Assembly: GCA_017533795.1 (NCBI GenBank)
Contig: JAFWIH010000006.1
Span: forward strand, 1 to 55,113
Length of the DNA stretch: 55,113 bases
DNA from: Clostridia bacterium
GTDB lineage: Bacteria; Bacillota; Clostridia; TANB77; CAG-508
Reading direction: 5' to 3'
Within the stretch, counting starts at the first letter, position 1, and each line of letters begins with the position of its first letter. Both the position numbers and the translations under genes were made by a program. Below, piece by piece: positions 46,620 through 54,342 of the stretch. The notes beneath the pieces are model-generated. The model searched no databases. It had not been told where the DNA came from and saw only the letters and a list, made by a program, of their open reading frames with translations.

Positions 46620-47894
46620 TTAATTCTTTAGGCATCCTATTGGTACAACATAAACTCCGTCTTCTCTCCTATATGCGTATTTTCCCGTGGCTGTTAAAAC
46701 CATTAAGAAAGATGGATTTTTCATTTTTTCTACGTCTATTTTATTAAGCATATTTTTTAAATTTTCTACACCTTCATTTATTAGTTTATCTCCACCTAGT
46801 TTTATTTCTACAAGTCCATAATCTCCATTTCTTAAATGAATAACAGCATCACATTCCAATTTGTTAGCATCTCTATAATGATAAACCGTACCATCTATGC
46901 TTTCTGCATAAACTCTTAAATCCCTTATGCATAATGTTTCAAATACAAATCCAAAAGTGTTTAAATCATTTATCAAGTCATTTGGTCCAATTCCTAATGC
47001 AGCTGTTGCAATAGATGGATCCACAAAATATCTAGTATTTGAAGTTCTAATTGCTGTTTGGCTCCTTAGATTAGGATTCCATGCAGTTGATTCTTCTACA
47101 ACAAAAATTTTCTTTAATGCTTCTATATATGAATATATTGTATCTATATCTAAAGAAGATGAATCATTGCCTTTCATATCATTTCTTATTGTTTCATTTG
47201 ATGCTTGAGTTCCAATATTTCTTGCATAAGCTCTCATCAATCTTTTTACTCTTTCAGGATTTCTATGAGTATCATCAACTCTAGAAATATCTGATTCTAC
47301 AACAGCATCATAATAGTCAAATGCTTGCTCTAATGATATTTCTTTTTCCATAAATGTACTTCTAGGCCATCCACCTCTGCAACATAAAAATGCTATATCT
47401 TCTAAAGTGAGATTGTTCTGTGCTGAGATATTATCTCTTTTTTTAAAAAGAGTTTCTAAGCTAACCTCTCCATTTGATTCTCCTGATTCATATAAGCTCA
47501 TTGGTCTCATTGTGAGCCAAGCAAATCTTCCAGTACCTGAATGAGTAACTTCATTCATATCTGCTGGAACAGCTGAGCCTGTTAATATAAAATCTCCCTC
47601 AGTATTTCTGTGGTCTATTTCAAATCTTATTGCATCCCATAATTTTGGAGCAATCTGCCATTCATCAATTAGTCTTGGTGTATCTCCTGCCAATAGCGTA
47701 GATGGATTTATATCGGCAAGTATTAAATTCTGTGATTTATCTTCTGGCTTAGCCATATATAAGATACTTTTTGCAATTTGTTCTGCTGTAGTTGTTTTAC
47801 CACACCATTTTGCTCCTTGAATTAGTACAGCTCCTTTGCTTTTTAATTTTTTTTCAAGTAGCTTATCTGCTATTCTATCTTTATATTTGTCCAT
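46620..47894 (-). CDS. AAA_14/DUF4143 ATP-binding protein
   Basis: A 424-residue protein of the AAA_14 plus DUF4143 family. Walker A is QGAKWCGKTTTAEQ (about residues 26-39), Walker B-like LIDEWQ, the sensor LTGSAVP, and a C-terminal PD-(D/E)XK-like domain (ANKLECDAVIHLRNGDYGLVEIKLGG). The family is widespread and variable; roles are unclear, perhaps linked to mobile DNA or stress. ATG at 47894 is taken because AAAGGAG is 11 bases upstream; TTG at 47915 is a poor alternative. It is a single gene. Confidence 0.88.
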   Translation of the reverse strand: MDKYKDRIADKLLEKKLKSKGAVLIQGAKWCGKTTTAEQIAKSILYMAKPEDKSQNLILADINPSTLLAGDTPRLIDEWQIAPKLWDAIRFEIDHRNTEGDFILTGSAVPADMNEVTHSGTGRFAWLTMRPMSLYESGESNGEVSLETLFKKRDNISAQNNLTLEDIAFLCCRGGWPRSTFMEKEISLEQAFDYYDAVVESDISRVDDTHRNPERVKRLMRAYARNIGTQASNETIRNDMKGNDSSSLDIDTIYSYIEALKKIFVVEESTAWNPNLRSQTAIRTSNTRYFVDPSIATAALGIGPNDLINDLNTFGFVFETLCIRDLRVYAESIDGTVYHYRDANKLECDAVIHLRNGDYGLVEIKLGGDKLINEGVENLKNMLNKIDVEKMKNPSFLMVLTATGKYAYRREDGVYVVPIGCLKN

Positions 47895-47970
47895 TATGCT
47901 TAATTCTCCTTTCAAATAATCTTTTATTTGATTTTATTAAATTATAGCATATTTAAAACTAATTCGCAAT

Positions 47971-48033
47971 ATTTTTCGGTGATTTGTGGGTATTTTTTTC
48001 GGTGATTTGTAGATTATTTTTTCGGTGATTTAT
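47971..48033 (-). repeat. three tandem copies of the rpe 3' end
   Basis: The 16-base unit ACAAATCACCGAAAAA (minus strand) occurs three times at 22-24-base spacing. The first copy is the end of rpe itself (codes HKSPKK); the other two follow the stop codon. It looks like a slippage duplication of the gene end. Confidence 0.8.
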
Positions 48034-48688
48034 GTTTTAGTTCATCTATTATTGTTTTATAATTGTTTGCTGTAAGTATTGCTGTTCCTGCAACTAACAT
48101 ATTAGCTCCTGCTTTTTTTACACTATCTGCTGTACGTAAGTTTATTCCCCCATCTGCTTCTATATCTATTTCTAAATTGTTTTCTTCTACATATTGTTTT
48201 AATGTTGTTATCTTTTCTACCATGTCTGTAAGTAAAGTTTGTCCGCCTTTTCCAGGTTCTACTGTCATTACTAAACACATGTGTATATATGGTAAAAATT
48301 TATATACCTTTTCAATTGGTGTGTTTGGCTTTACAGAGATTCCTACTCTGCAATGCAATTCTTTAATTAGATTTATCATATCTATTACTTCTTGTTCATC
48401 TTTACATGCCTCGTAGTGAAAAGTTATAATGTTTGGCTCAACTCCGGAAAAATCTAATATTCCCTGTTTTACATCTTCTACCATTAAATGAACATCTAAT
48501 GGCATATTTGATATTCTTTTTATGTATTGACTGTATTCAAGCATTTTTTGATATGTATTTTTTTCTACAAACTTGCCATCCATAACGTCTATATGAAAGT
48601 AATCTGTATGTGCTTGTTCTAGTGCAAAAAATGTATCTGCTTCTTTTCCTTTTTGTACATTTAGTATTGAAGTTGAAACTTCTACCAT
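48014..48688 (-). CDS. rpe: ribulose-phosphate 3-epimerase
   Basis: A 224-residue TIM-barrel enzyme of the pentose phosphate pathway. Motifs: STSILNV start, HIDVMDGKFV (metal and catalytic Asp), PLDVHLMVED, NIITFHYEA, GISVKPNTPIE, CLVMTVEPGKGGQTL and EADGGINLRTA. ATG at 48688 overlaps the rsgA end by 7 bases and has AAGGAGG inside rsgA. The longer frame to 48790 is rsgA in another frame. The order prpC-prkC-rsgA-rpe is standard in Firmicutes. Confidence 0.96.
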   Translation of the reverse strand: MVEVSTSILNVQKGKEADTFFALEQAHTDYFHIDVMDGKFVEKNTYQKMLEYSQYIKRISNMPLDVHLMVEDVKQGILDFSGVEPNIITFHYEACKDEQEVIDMINLIKELHCRVGISVKPNTPIEKVYKFLPYIHMCLVMTVEPGKGGQTLLTDMVEKITTLKQYVEENNLEIDIEADGGINLRTADSVKKAGANMLVAGTAILTANNYKTIIDELKHKSPKK

Positions 48689-49560
48689 TTTCTTTCCTCC
48701 TTGTCTTTTAGCTCTAAGTATATTTTGCAATAATTTTGATATCTTTCTTGTGATATTTTTCCATCTTCTAGAGCATGCTTTATTCCACAATTTTGTTCTT
48801 TAATATGTGTACATCCTACAAATTCACAATTTTGTATATAAGGTTTTAAATCTATAAAATAGTTTTCTAAGTCTTTACTTTCTATCTCACTTAGTTCAAA
48901 ATTTGCAAATCCTGGTGTGTCTACAATATATGAATTGCTATCTACTTCGTATAGTTTTACAGATGTTGTTGTATTTTTTCCTTTTTTATTTTTATGGCTT
49001 ATCTCTCCCTCTGCAGTTATACCTGTACCAAATATTGCATTTATAGTTGTAGATTTTCCTACCCCAGAATTGCCAGAAAAGGCACTTATTTTGTTTTTTA
49101 ATATTTCTTTTACTTCATCTGTTCCTATTTTTTCTTTTGCATTTGTTGCAATTGTTTTATAACCTATATTTGAGTATATTTCTTGTATGTGTTTATATGT
49201 GTCAGATAAATCAGTTTTATTAATTATTATTGCAGGTTTTATTTTTAAATATTCCGCATAAGCTAATTGCTTATCTAGCATTAGTAAGTCTGGTTTTGGA
49301 TTTTTTGTAGAAATCATAAATATTATTTGTGTTATGTTTGCAACTTTTGGTCTTTTAAGCTCTGAAGTTCTTGGTTTTATATTTGTAATTACCGCTTCTA
49401 TTTCATTGCGATTTTCTAATAAATCAAAATCTACTATATCCCCAACAAGAGGGGTTACCCCCTCTTGTTTAAATTTGCCTCTTGCTGTGGCATCATATAT
49501 TTTTTTATCTGACTTAACTTTGTATAAGTTAGATATATTTTCTATTATTAATCCTTTCAA
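48682..49560 (-). CDS. rsgA: ribosome small-subunit GTPase RsgA (YloQ)
   Basis: A 292-residue circularly permuted GTPase that helps 30S maturation. N-terminal OB domain (DIVDFDLLENRNEIEAVI), then G4 (IINKTDLSD), G1 (FSGNSGVGKSTTIN), G3 (DTPGF), and a C-terminal zinc knuckle (CEFVGCTHIKEQNCGIKHAL). It sits 12 bases after prkC and overlaps rpe, so it belongs to one operon. Confidence 0.96.
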   Translation of the reverse strand: MKGLIIENISNLYKVKSDKKIYDATARGKFKQEGVTPLVGDIVDFDLLENRNEIEAVITNIKPRTSELKRPKVANITQIIFMISTKNPKPDLLMLDKQLAYAEYLKIKPAIIINKTDLSDTYKHIQEIYSNIGYKTIATNAKEKIGTDEVKEILKNKISAFSGNSGVGKSTTINAIFGTGITAEGEISHKNKKGKNTTTSVKLYEVDSNSYIVDTPGFANFELSEIESKDLENYFIDLKPYIQNCEFVGCTHIKEQNCGIKHALEDGKISQERYQNYCKIYLELKDKEERKW

Positions 49561-49572
49561 TATTTATCTCCT

Positions 49573-51558
49573 TTATTTAAATGTGTATGATGTTTCACTG
49601 TCTAAATTAATTGAATAGTTGTCAGTCCATACTCCACCATTTCCGTCTTTTACTTCAAGAATTAGCTTTACACTACCTTTTCCTGTTATTGTTGGAGATA
49701 ATGCTGCAGAATTTTTGTCTACTCCAGATTTTGAATAAACAGTTTTTCCATCTGCTGTTAATTTAATGCTAACCTTTTTCTCTGCATCAGTAATTGCCTC
49801 ATCAGATTCATCATATCCACTTGTAATTGATTTAACATCTATTTTTATTGTTGCTGTTTTTTCTTGTGTTACTTTATTTACAGTAATTGTTATGCTGCTA
49901 TCTTCTGCAACTTCTTTGCCAGCATCTATACTTTGTTTAAGTACTGTTCCATCTTCTTTGCTTGCATCTTCTTCGTATACTACTGTTACAGAAAAACTTG
50001 CTTTTGATAAAGTAGATTTTGCATCAGCTTCTGTACTTCCTATTACTGAAGGTACTTGTATTTTTTTAGCTCCTGCACTTATTTTTATTTTTACAGTACT
50101 TCCCTTATTTACTTCTGTTCCTTCTTCAACGTCTTGTTCATATACTATACCAGCTTCTACTTTTTTATTTGTTTCTTCTTCTACTTCAAATTTTAGTCCT
50201 AAGTCTTCTAGCATTTTTACTGCATCAGCTTCTTTTTCTCCTATAAGTTTTGGCATTTTTACCTTTTCTATTCCCTTACTTACAACTACTTTTATAACAG
50301 TATCTTCTGTTAATTTTTTGTTCTTTTCAGGGTCTTGAGATATTATATAGCCTGCAGCATATTCTTCACTATATTCTTCGCTTGCAACTTCTATAGTTAT
50401 ATTTATTCTATCATTTTTATTATTTAGTTCTTCAACTTGTTTTTTTGCTTCTTCAATTTCTACTCCTACTAAATCTGGTGTTTCTACTTTTGGTGCTGTT
50501 ATTTTAGCAAAAGCCCATGTACCACCGAAGCTCAAGAAAAATAGTAGTATTAAGCCAACAACTGCACTTATTTTTTTATGTTCTTTTATCCAAGCTACAA
50601 ATTTATTGTCTTTTTTCTTACTTCTTTTTCCGTTTCTTGTATTGTCTATATCTTCATCATATATTGTAGATATTCTTTGTGTTGCAAATTCATCTGTATA
50701 TGTGTCTTGGTCATCTACAAAGTCTCCATCTGGATCTTTTAGTGCCATATTTAAGTCTCTTAACATTGCTGTTGCATTAGCATATCTTAGGTTTGTATCT
50801 TTTCTTAATGCTTTCATAATTATGTCATTTACAGCTTCAGGAATATTCTCGTTTATTTCTATTGGTTCTTCTGGTTCTTCTTGCATATGTTTTAATGCTA
50901 CTGAAACTGGTGTGTCAGCATCAAATGGAAGTTTTCCTGTTAGCATTTCATACATTACTACTCCTAAAGAATATAAGTCTGACTTTGCATCTGTATAGCC
51001 TCCTCTTGCATGTTCAGGCGAAAAATAATGTACAGATCCTATTGTTGTTCCAAACGCAGTTATTGTTGAGTTTGATACTGCTTTTGCTATACCAAAGTCT
51101 GTTACCTTTGCTACTCCATCTTCTGTTATAATAATGTTATGTGGCTTAATGTCTCTATGTATTACATTGTTTTTATGTGCTACTTCTAATGCAGATGCTA
51201 TTTGAATTGCAATGTTAACAGACCATTTCCATGGAAGTGGTCCACCTTCTTCTAGTATTATTTCTTTTAGTGTTTTACCTTGTATTAATTCCATTACTAT
51301 GTAGTACAAATTATCTTGGTTCCCAACATCATATACTGAAACAATGTTAGGATGTGTAATACTTGCAGCAGCTTGTGCTTCTGCCTCAAACCTTTTTATA
51401 AATTCTTGATCTGTTGTAAATTCATCTCTTAATATTTTAACTGCAACAAATCTATTTAGTATTGTATCTTTAGCTTTGTATACTGTTGCCATTCCTCCAT
51501 TGCCAACTTTTTTTATAATCTCATATCTATCTGCTAGCATACTTCCATCTAAATTCAT
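49573..51558 (-). CDS. prkC: PASTA-domain Ser/Thr kinase (PrkC/Stk1 type)
   Basis: A 661-residue membrane kinase that senses muropeptides or lipid II. Kinase domain residues about 12-270: GNGGMATVY loop, Lys41 in VAVKIL, HRDIKPHN, DFG, and EHARGGYTDAKSDLYSLGV. A basic juxtamembrane part is followed by one membrane segment (about 335-355) and three PASTA domains (about 365-575; starts VETPDLVGV, VKMPKLIGE, IQVPSVIGS). The last 80 residues form an extra Ig-like beta domain. PrkC homologues control germination and wall growth. Its partner phosphatase is encoded just upstream. Confidence 0.96.
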   Translation of the reverse strand: MNLDGSMLADRYEIIKKVGNGGMATVYKAKDTILNRFVAVKILRDEFTTDQEFIKRFEAEAQAAASITHPNIVSVYDVGNQDNLYYIVMELIQGKTLKEIILEEGGPLPWKWSVNIAIQIASALEVAHKNNVIHRDIKPHNIIITEDGVAKVTDFGIAKAVSNSTITAFGTTIGSVHYFSPEHARGGYTDAKSDLYSLGVVMYEMLTGKLPFDADTPVSVALKHMQEEPEEPIEINENIPEAVNDIIMKALRKDTNLRYANATAMLRDLNMALKDPDGDFVDDQDTYTDEFATQRISTIYDEDIDNTRNGKRSKKKDNKFVAWIKEHKKISAVVGLILLFFLSFGGTWAFAKITAPKVETPDLVGVEIEEAKKQVEELNNKNDRINITIEVASEEYSEEYAAGYIISQDPEKNKKLTEDTVIKVVVSKGIEKVKMPKLIGEKEADAVKMLEDLGLKFEVEEETNKKVEAGIVYEQDVEEGTEVNKGSTVKIKISAGAKKIQVPSVIGSTEADAKSTLSKASFSVTVVYEEDASKEDGTVLKQSIDAGKEVAEDSSITITVNKVTQEKTATIKIDVKSITSGYDESDEAITDAEKKVSIKLTADGKTVYSKSGVDKNSAALSPTITGKGSVKLILEVKDGNGGVWTDNYSINLDSETSYTFK

Positions 51559-51592
51559 TTTTATCTCTCCTTATTGAAAAAATGTAGAAATT

Positions 51593-52327
51593 TTATATAT
51601 TTTTTATTACTATTACTGTTATATTGTCTATTCCGCCATTTTCATTTGCCATTTTTATAAGTCTTTCTGGTGCCTTTTCTATGTTTCCCTTTACTGTACT
51701 ATATATTTTTTCTTGTTCTACCATATTTGTTAATCCATCTGATGTCATTACTAAAACATCATCTTTTAGGAATCCCTTTACAGCTACATCTGGTTCAACA
51801 AAAGCACTACAGCCTATGGCTTTCATGAGCATATTTTTTTTAGGATGGTATCTAGCTTCCTCTTTTGTGATTTTCCCGTCCTTAACTAATTTTTGTACAT
51901 AGCTGTGGTCCTGTGTTAATTTTCTGATAAATTCTTTTCGCACTCTATATATTCTACTATCTCCTACATGTCCAATATACACCTTATTATTATATATTAA
52001 ACATATTTCTAAAGTAGTACCCATACCTGCTAATTCATTATCTTCTTTAGACTTTTCGTATATAACCATATTTGCATATTCCATACTGCTTCCTATTAAT
52101 TGTATTAGGCTATCTCTGTCTTTTGAAATTTGATTGTAATTGTTTTCTATATAATTTTTTACACATGTTGTAGCCATTCTACTTGCTATTTCTCCGCCTT
52201 TATAGCCTCCCATGCCATCTGCTAAGATATATAGTTGTACATCGTCTAAAGATTTAGAAATATAGAAGTAATCTTGGTTTGTATCCCTTGATTTTCCTAT
52301 ATCGGACTTAGCATACGCTATTATCAT
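51593..52327 (-). CDS. prpC: PP2C-family Ser/Thr phosphatase (PrpC/Stp1)
   Basis: A 244-residue PPM phosphatase that reverses PrkC. Metal-binding Asp motifs are all visible: SDIGKSRDTNQDYF, ILADGMGGYKGGE, GHVGDSRIYRV, LVMTSDGLTNMV and GGIDNITVIVIK. First gene of the prpC-prkC-rsgA-rpe group. The 211 bases upstream contain the palindromic repeat copy 2 and no other gene. Confidence 0.96.
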   Translation of the reverse strand: MIIAYAKSDIGKSRDTNQDYFYISKSLDDVQLYILADGMGGYKGGEIASRMATTCVKNYIENNYNQISKDRDSLIQLIGSSMEYANMVIYEKSKEDNELAGMGTTLEICLIYNNKVYIGHVGDSRIYRVRKEFIRKLTQDHSYVQKLVKDGKITKEEARYHPKKNMLMKAIGCSAFVEPDVAVKGFLKDDVLVMTSDGLTNMVEQEKIYSTVKGNIEKAPERLIKMANENGGIDNITVIVIKNI

Positions 52328-52442
52328 TACTCCACCTCTGTTTTATTTTTTTACATAGTATGTTATATCATAAGTTTATAAAACGGTCAATAGGAACAGT
52401 TAAATTTGCCAATCTGCTTTTGGGGACAGAGAAAAAAAAACA

Positions 52443-52536
52443 GGTCAAAGGGCGGTCAAAGGGTACGGAGGATTTTGACAGAAAATCTGTCAAAATCCTC
52501 CGTACCCTTTGACCGCCTTCTGATCGCCCTTTGACC
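52443..52536. repeat. long palindromic repeat, copy 2
   Basis: Inner perfect arms of 32 bp (52451-52482 and 52486-52517) with a 3-base AAA loop, and an outer pair of 10-bp arms (52443-52452, 52527-52536). The unit GGTCAAAGGG occurs twice in each arm. The core matches the element at 30622-30697, except for a base-pair swap that changes both arms together. It ends 2 bases after the argH stop. Looser complementarity may extend it to 52417-52555. Confidence 0.92.
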
Positions 52537-52538
52537 AT

Positions 52539-53906
52539 TCATCCGTTCCCCAAAGTAGATTGAATTCTTTTTGCAACCGCCTCTGCTGCAGGGCCTCCTG
52601 GCACTTTTCTTGAATTTACACAATTAATTAAATCTATTGCTTGATATATATCTTCTTCAAATAAATTACATATTTTTTTGTATTCCTCTAATTCAAGTGT
52701 GTCTAATGTTTTATCTTGTTCATTACATAATGCTACTATTTGTCCTGTTACTTTGTATGCATCTCTAAATGGCATTCCCTTTCTTACTAAATAATCTGCA
52801 CAGTCTGTTGCATTAATAAAGCCTTTTTGCGCTGCTTTTTTCATATTTTCTTTTAGCACTTTCATAGTTTCTATCATCGGAATTAATGTGGTAATGCATA
52901 TTTTTACTGTATCTATACTATCAAAGATTGCTTCTTTGTCTTCTTGCATATCTTTATTATATGCTAATGGTAACCCCTTCATTACTGTAAGCATTGTAAT
53001 TAAATCTCCATATACTCGTCCTGTTTTTCCTCTAACTAATTCTGTTATGTCTGGGTTTTTCTTTTGTGGCATTATTGATGATCCTGTTGAAAATGCATCA
53101 TCTAGTTCTATAAATTTAAATTCCCATGAACACCACATTACCACTTCTTCACTAAATCTTGATAAGTGCATCATTATTATTGACATACAAGATAAAAATT
53201 CTATTGCAAAATCTCTGTCAGACACTCCATCTAAACTATTCTGTGTAATTTCATCAAACTCTAATAATTCTTTAACATAATTTCTATCTGTATTATAGGT
53301 TGTTCCAGCAAGTGCACAGCTTCCAAGCGGCATAATGTTTACTCTTTTATAGCAGTCTTCTAGTCTTTGAATGTCTCTTAATAGCATTTCTACATAAGCC
53401 ATTAAATGATGTGCAAATGTTATAGGTTGTGCTCTTTGTAAATGAGTATACCCTGGCATTACAGTTTCTAAATTTTCTTCAGCTTTGTTACATAATGCTT
53501 TTATTAATATTTTTAAATAGTCTATTAGTGAGTTTATTTCGTCTTTAATATACATTCTAAGGTCTAGTGCTACTTGATCATTTCTGCTTCTTGCAGTATG
53601 TAGTTTCTTTCCACTATCACCTATTCTTTTTGTTAGTTCTGTTTCTATAAACATATGAATATCTTCTGCATGTGGGTCTATTTTTAAAGTACCATTTTCT
53701 ATTTCATTTAAAATATTTGTTAATTCGTTTACTATTTTTTCTTTGTCTTCTAGCGAGATTATTCCTTGTTTTTCTAGCATTGTACTATGTGCTATACTTC
53801 CTAGTATATCTTGCTTATACATCCTACTATCAATAGAAATTGATGAATTAAAATCATTTGTTCTACTATCTAGTTCTTTTTTAAATCTTCCTTCCCATAA
53901 TACCAT
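52539..53906 (-). CDS. argH: argininosuccinate lyase
   Basis: A 455-residue enzyme of arginine synthesis that splits argininosuccinate to arginine and fumarate. Motifs: [21 protein letters not shown] start, [34 protein letters not shown] and the signature [15 protein letters not shown] at 53906 follows AGGAGG; the frame opens earlier (53930) but that is leader sequence. It is preceded by a T-box leader. The usual partner argG is not next to it. Confidence 0.96.
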   Translation of the reverse strand: MVLWEGRFKKELDSRTNDFNSSISIDSRMYKQDILGSIAHSTMLEKQGIISLEDKEKIVNELTNILNEIENGTLKIDPHAEDIHMFIETELTKRIGDSGKKLHTARSRNDQVALDLRMYIKDEINSLIDYLKILIKALCNKAEENLETVMPGYTHLQRAQPITFAHHLMAYVEMLLRDIQRLEDCYKRVNIMPLGSCALAGTTYNTDRNYVKELLEFDEITQNSLDGVSDRDFAIEFLSCMSIIMMHLSRFSEEVVMWCSWEFKFIELDDAFSTGSSIMPQKKNPDITELVRGKTGRVYGDLITMLTVMKGLPLAYNKDMQEDKEAIFDSIDTVKICITTLIPMIETMKVLKENMKKAAQKGFINATDCADYLVRKGMPFRDAYKVTGQIVALCNEQDKTLDTLELEEYKKICNLFEEDIYQAIDLINCVNSRKVPGGPAAEAVAKRIQSTLGNG

Positions 53907-53941
53907 TTTTATTCCTCCTTTATTTGGCATTTTTTCTCATT

Positions 53942-54206
53942 CAAAAAAGCGTCTGCTGGAATATCCAGAGACGCATTATTTACGTGGTACCACTCTAGTT
54001 GTTTATATTTAATATTTAAAATATAAACCACTCTAGCCTGTAACGTAGGCAAAACGAACTATTATACTCTTACTTACATAATTTCCAATAGTCACTCATA
54101 AGTTCTCTTCATTTTAATACGGTCTGCTAGGCTTCCACTCTGTCCTAGCTCGCTGTAGACTTTATTATTAAAACTACTGTCTTATTCAACGATTTTTCAT
54201 ATAACG
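53942..54206 (-). promoter_or_regulatory. T-box leader of argH
   Basis: A classical T-box riboswitch. The conserved T-box core AGAGTGGTACCACG is at 53983-53996. Stem I with its AG-rich bulge and conserved distal loop lies around 54110-54165. The terminator stem GCGTCT...AGACGC (53949-53954, 53969-53974, inner CTGGA/TCCAG) followed by TTTTTT is at 53942-53974. Uncharged tRNA would pair with the T-box and allow read-through into argH. The specifier is probably AGA (Arg) at 54104-54106; this is inferred from the gene and not certain. Confidence 0.92.
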
Positions 54207-54212
54207 CATTAT

Positions 54213-54241
54213 ATTATATATTATTTTTTCTTGTTTGTCAA
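54213..54241 (-). promoter_or_regulatory. promoter of the T-box/argH unit
   Basis: Perfect consensus on the minus strand: TTGACA (54236-54241), 17 bases, TATAAT (54213-54218). Confidence 0.9.
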
Positions 54242-54280
54242 TAGTTGGAAAACATAGATTAAATAGTATGTGAGTTTTAA

Positions 54281-54317
54281 AAGCCAAAAGGAAAAGCTGC
54301 CAATTGGCAGCTTTTCC
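54281..54317 (-). terminator. terminator after the LPXTG protein
   Basis: GGAAAAGCTGCC (54290-54301) is perfectly inverted at 54306-54317 around AATT; T-rich sequence follows on the minus strand. Confidence 0.85.
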
Positions 54318-54342
54318 CTAGATCTCTTAGGAAGATAAATTA

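Noticed and set aside
47971..48033. Short tandem repeats as a CRISPR array
   Set aside because: Only three 16-base units with 6-8 bases between them; they copy the rpe end.
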